This document shows, piece after piece, positions 62,044 through 64,000 of a stretch of 64,000 nt of DNA (positions within the stretch are counted from its first letter, which is position 1; each line of letters begins with the position of its first letter). The DNA is from Quillaja saponaria (lineage: Eukaryota > Streptophyta > Magnoliopsida > Fabales > Quillajaceae). The stretch is taken from contig CM055608.1 in NCBI GenBank assembly GCA_029379385.1, forward strand, positions 18,846,350 to 18,910,349, written 5' to 3'. Made by a program: the position numbers and the translations under genes. The notes under the pieces were generated by a model. That model was not told the origin of the DNA and searched no databases. It saw only the letters and a program-made list of their open reading frames with translations.

Positions 62044-64000
62044 TTCAAATGAGGAAAGGCTTATGATGGATACTTAGGGACCCAGAGATGAGGAAGGGCG
62101 TAGTAAGCGAAGAAATGCTTCGGGGAGTTAAAAATAAGCATAGATATGGAGATTCCTGAATAGGTCAACCTTTCGAACTGCTGCTGAATCCATGGGCAAG
62201 CAAGAGACAACCTGGAAAACTGAAACATCTTAGTAGCCAGAGGAAAAGAAAGCAAAAACGATTCTTGTAGTAGTTGCGAGTGAAATGGGAGCAGCCTAAA
62301 CCGTGAAAACAGGGTTGTGGGAGAGCAATACAAGTGCCATGCTGCTAGGCGAAGTGGTGGAGTGCTGCACCCTGGATGGCGAAAGTGCAGTAGCCAAAAG
62401 CATCATTAGCTTATGCTCTGACCCGAGTAGCATGGGGCATGTGGAATCCCATCTGAATCAACAAGAACCACATTGCAAGGCTAAATACTTCTGGGTGATC
62501 GATAGTGAAGTAGTATCGTGAAGGAAGGGTGAAAAGAACCCCCATCGAGGAGTGAAATAGAACATGAAACTGTAAGCTCCCAAGCAGTGGGAAGAGCCTA
62601 GGGCTCTAACCGCGTGCCAGTTGAAGAATGAGTCGGCGACTCATAGGCAGTGGCTTGGTTAAGGGAACTTCCCAGAGCCGTAGCAAAAGTGAGTCTTCAT
62701 AGGGCAATTGTCACTACTTATGGACTCGAACTTAGGTGATCTATCCATGACTAGGATGAAGCTTGGGTGAAATTAAGTGGAGGTCTGAACCGATTGATGT
62801 TGAAGAATTAGCAGATGAGTTATGGTTAGGGGTAAAATGTCACTCGAACCCAGAGCAAGCTGGTTCTCCCCGAAATGCATTGAGGCATAGCAGTTGATTG
62901 GACATCTAGGGGTAAAGCACTGTTTTAGTACAGGCCGCGACAAGGGTACCAAATCGAGGCAAACTCTGAATACTAGATATGACCTCAAAATAATAGGGGT
63001 TAAGGTCGGCCAGTCAGAGGATAAGGGGGTAAGCTTCATTGTCGAGAGGGAAACAGCTCGGATCACCAGCTAAGGCCCCTAAATGACCGCTCAGTGATAA
63101 AGGAGGTAGGGGTGCAGAGATAGTAAGGAGATTTGCCTAGAAGCAGGCACCTTTGAAAAAGTGCGTAATAGCTCACTGATCAAGCGCTTTTGTGCCAAAG
63201 ATGAACGGGACTAAGGGATCTGCTGAAGCTATAGGATGTAAAAATACATTGTAGGGGAGCGTTCCATCTTAGAGGGAAGGACCTGCTCGAGCAGTGGTGG
63301 ACGAAGAGGAAGCGAGAATGTCGGCTTGAGTAATGCAAATTCCTTCGCAAGATTTTTCCATGGAGGGTGAGTCAGGGCCAAAGATCAGGCTGAAAGGCAT
63401 AGTCAATGGACAACAAGTGAATATTCCTGTACTACCCCTTGTTGGTCCCGAGGGACGAAGAAGGCTAGGTTAGCCTGAAAGATGGTTATTGAGTTAAGGA
63501 CACAAGGTGTCCCCTACTTTTTTAGGGTAAGAAAGGGTAGAGAAAATGCCCCGAGCCAATGTTCGAGTATCTAGCGCTACGGCGTTGAAGTAACCCATGC
63601 CATACTCACAGGAAAAGCTCGAACGACCTTCAACAAAAAGGTACTTGTACCTGAAATCAAAAGAGGTGGGTAGGAAGAGAATACCTAAGGGCGCGAGATA
63701 ACTGTCTCTAAGGAACTCGGCAAAATAGCTCGTAACTTTGGGAGAAGGGATGTTTCCTCACAAAGGGGGTCGCAGGTCTCCGCAAAGTGGTTTACCAAAA
63801 ACACTGGTCTTCGCAAAGTCGTAAGACCATGTATAGGGACTGACGCCTGCCTAGTGTCGGAAGGTTAAGGAAGTTGGTGACTTGATGACAGGGGAGCCAG
63901 CGACCGAAGCCCTGGTGAACGGCGGTCGTAACTATAACTATCTTATGGTAACAAAATTTCTTATCGGGTAAGATCCAACCTGCACGAAAGGCGTAACGAT
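62044..64000 (+). pseudogene. rrn23: Plastid 23S rRNA gene copy, partial
   Basis: It begins with TTCAAATGAGGAAAGGC (plastid: TTCAAACGAGG) and runs about 1,957 nt, some two thirds of the gene, cut by the window end. Recognisable landmarks include 'ctgctgaatccatgggca' (about 62,180), 'ggctctaaccgcgtgcc' (62,602), 'taaggcccctaaatgaccg' (63,072) and 'gcgtaatagctcactgat' (63,162). Further on are 'tgaatattcctgtactacc' (63,418) and 'cctgcacgaaaggcgtaac' at the end. Decay includes many transitions, a deletion near 63,338 and a duplicated patch near 63,772. Antisense open frames within it (62,061-62,333 and 62,773-63,066) are incidental. Confidence 0.9.

Larger units (their letters stand above)
61338..64000 (+). 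other. Nuclear plastid DNA insertion (NUPT), rDNA region
   Basis: From 'acgaacagcttgatgcac' (61,346) the sequence follows the plastid inverted-repeat rDNA: the last part of the trnA-UGC intron, the trnA 3' exon, the spacer, then rrn23 to the window end. Differences from the conserved plastid sequence are mostly C-to-T and G-to-A, plus several small deletions and one local duplication. That fits a nuclear copy aged under cytosine methylation rather than plastid DNA itself. The insertion continues beyond 64,000. Confidence 0.9.

Noticed and set aside
62061..63066. Open frames in the last 2 kb, both strands
   Set aside because: The sequence is plastid-type rDNA; open frames there are by chance.
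61338..64000. Mitochondrial 26S rDNA or functional plastid rDNA
   Set aside because: The order trnA-UGC intron, trnA exon, rrn23 is that of plastids. The many transitions, the deletion and the patched segment argue against an active plastid gene.

Overview
The window is nuclear DNA from a flowering plant, most likely a eudicot. It is AT-rich, packed with decayed LTR retrotransposons, has plant-type U-rich introns and carries a nuclear copy of plastid rDNA. I could not identify the species. Only one gene looks intact.

The gene is an 11-exon, plus-strand GYF-domain gene (43,959-51,740). It encodes about 1,593 aa related to Arabidopsis EXA1/PSIG1 and animal GIGYF proteins, and has an eIF4E-binding-type motif, a GYF domain, a Gln-rich coiled coil and the conserved C-terminal tail of the family.

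Layout. 1-2,614: truncated Tekay-type (Ty3/gypsy chromovirus) LTR. 3,820-12,707: a minus-strand non-autonomous Tekay-type element with two 3 kb LTRs, a perfect 5-bp target duplication, PBS and PPT, and only a chromodomain relic inside. 13,062-22,166: a second minus-strand Tekay element with gag, protease, RT, RNase H and chromodomain remnants but almost no integrase. 22,400-27,900: old repeats, including a probable copia LTR relic. 27,919-38,815: a decayed plus-strand Athila-type element with gag, protease, RT/RNase H, a truncated integrase and an extra ORF relic in the env position. 39,270-42,601: probable solo Tekay LTR. 42,602-43,504: a diverged copy of the host sequence that the two Tekay elements interrupt, i.e. 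an empty-site paralogue just upstream of the GYF gene. 43,505-51,960: the gene and its flanks. 53,700-58,700: minus-strand Ty1/copia relic. 58,850-59,775: LTR-like relic. About 61,338 to the window end: nuclear plastid DNA (trnA-UGC intron and 3' exon, then rrn23), decayed by transitions and small rearrangements.

No new coding system is visible. The most informative structure is evolutionary. A host segment was duplicated about 39 kb apart; one copy took two LTR elements and the other a solo LTR and an RNase H-like fragment. Together they let insertion borders be read directly. Plastid and retroelement comparisons rest on remembered family sequence, not on searches.
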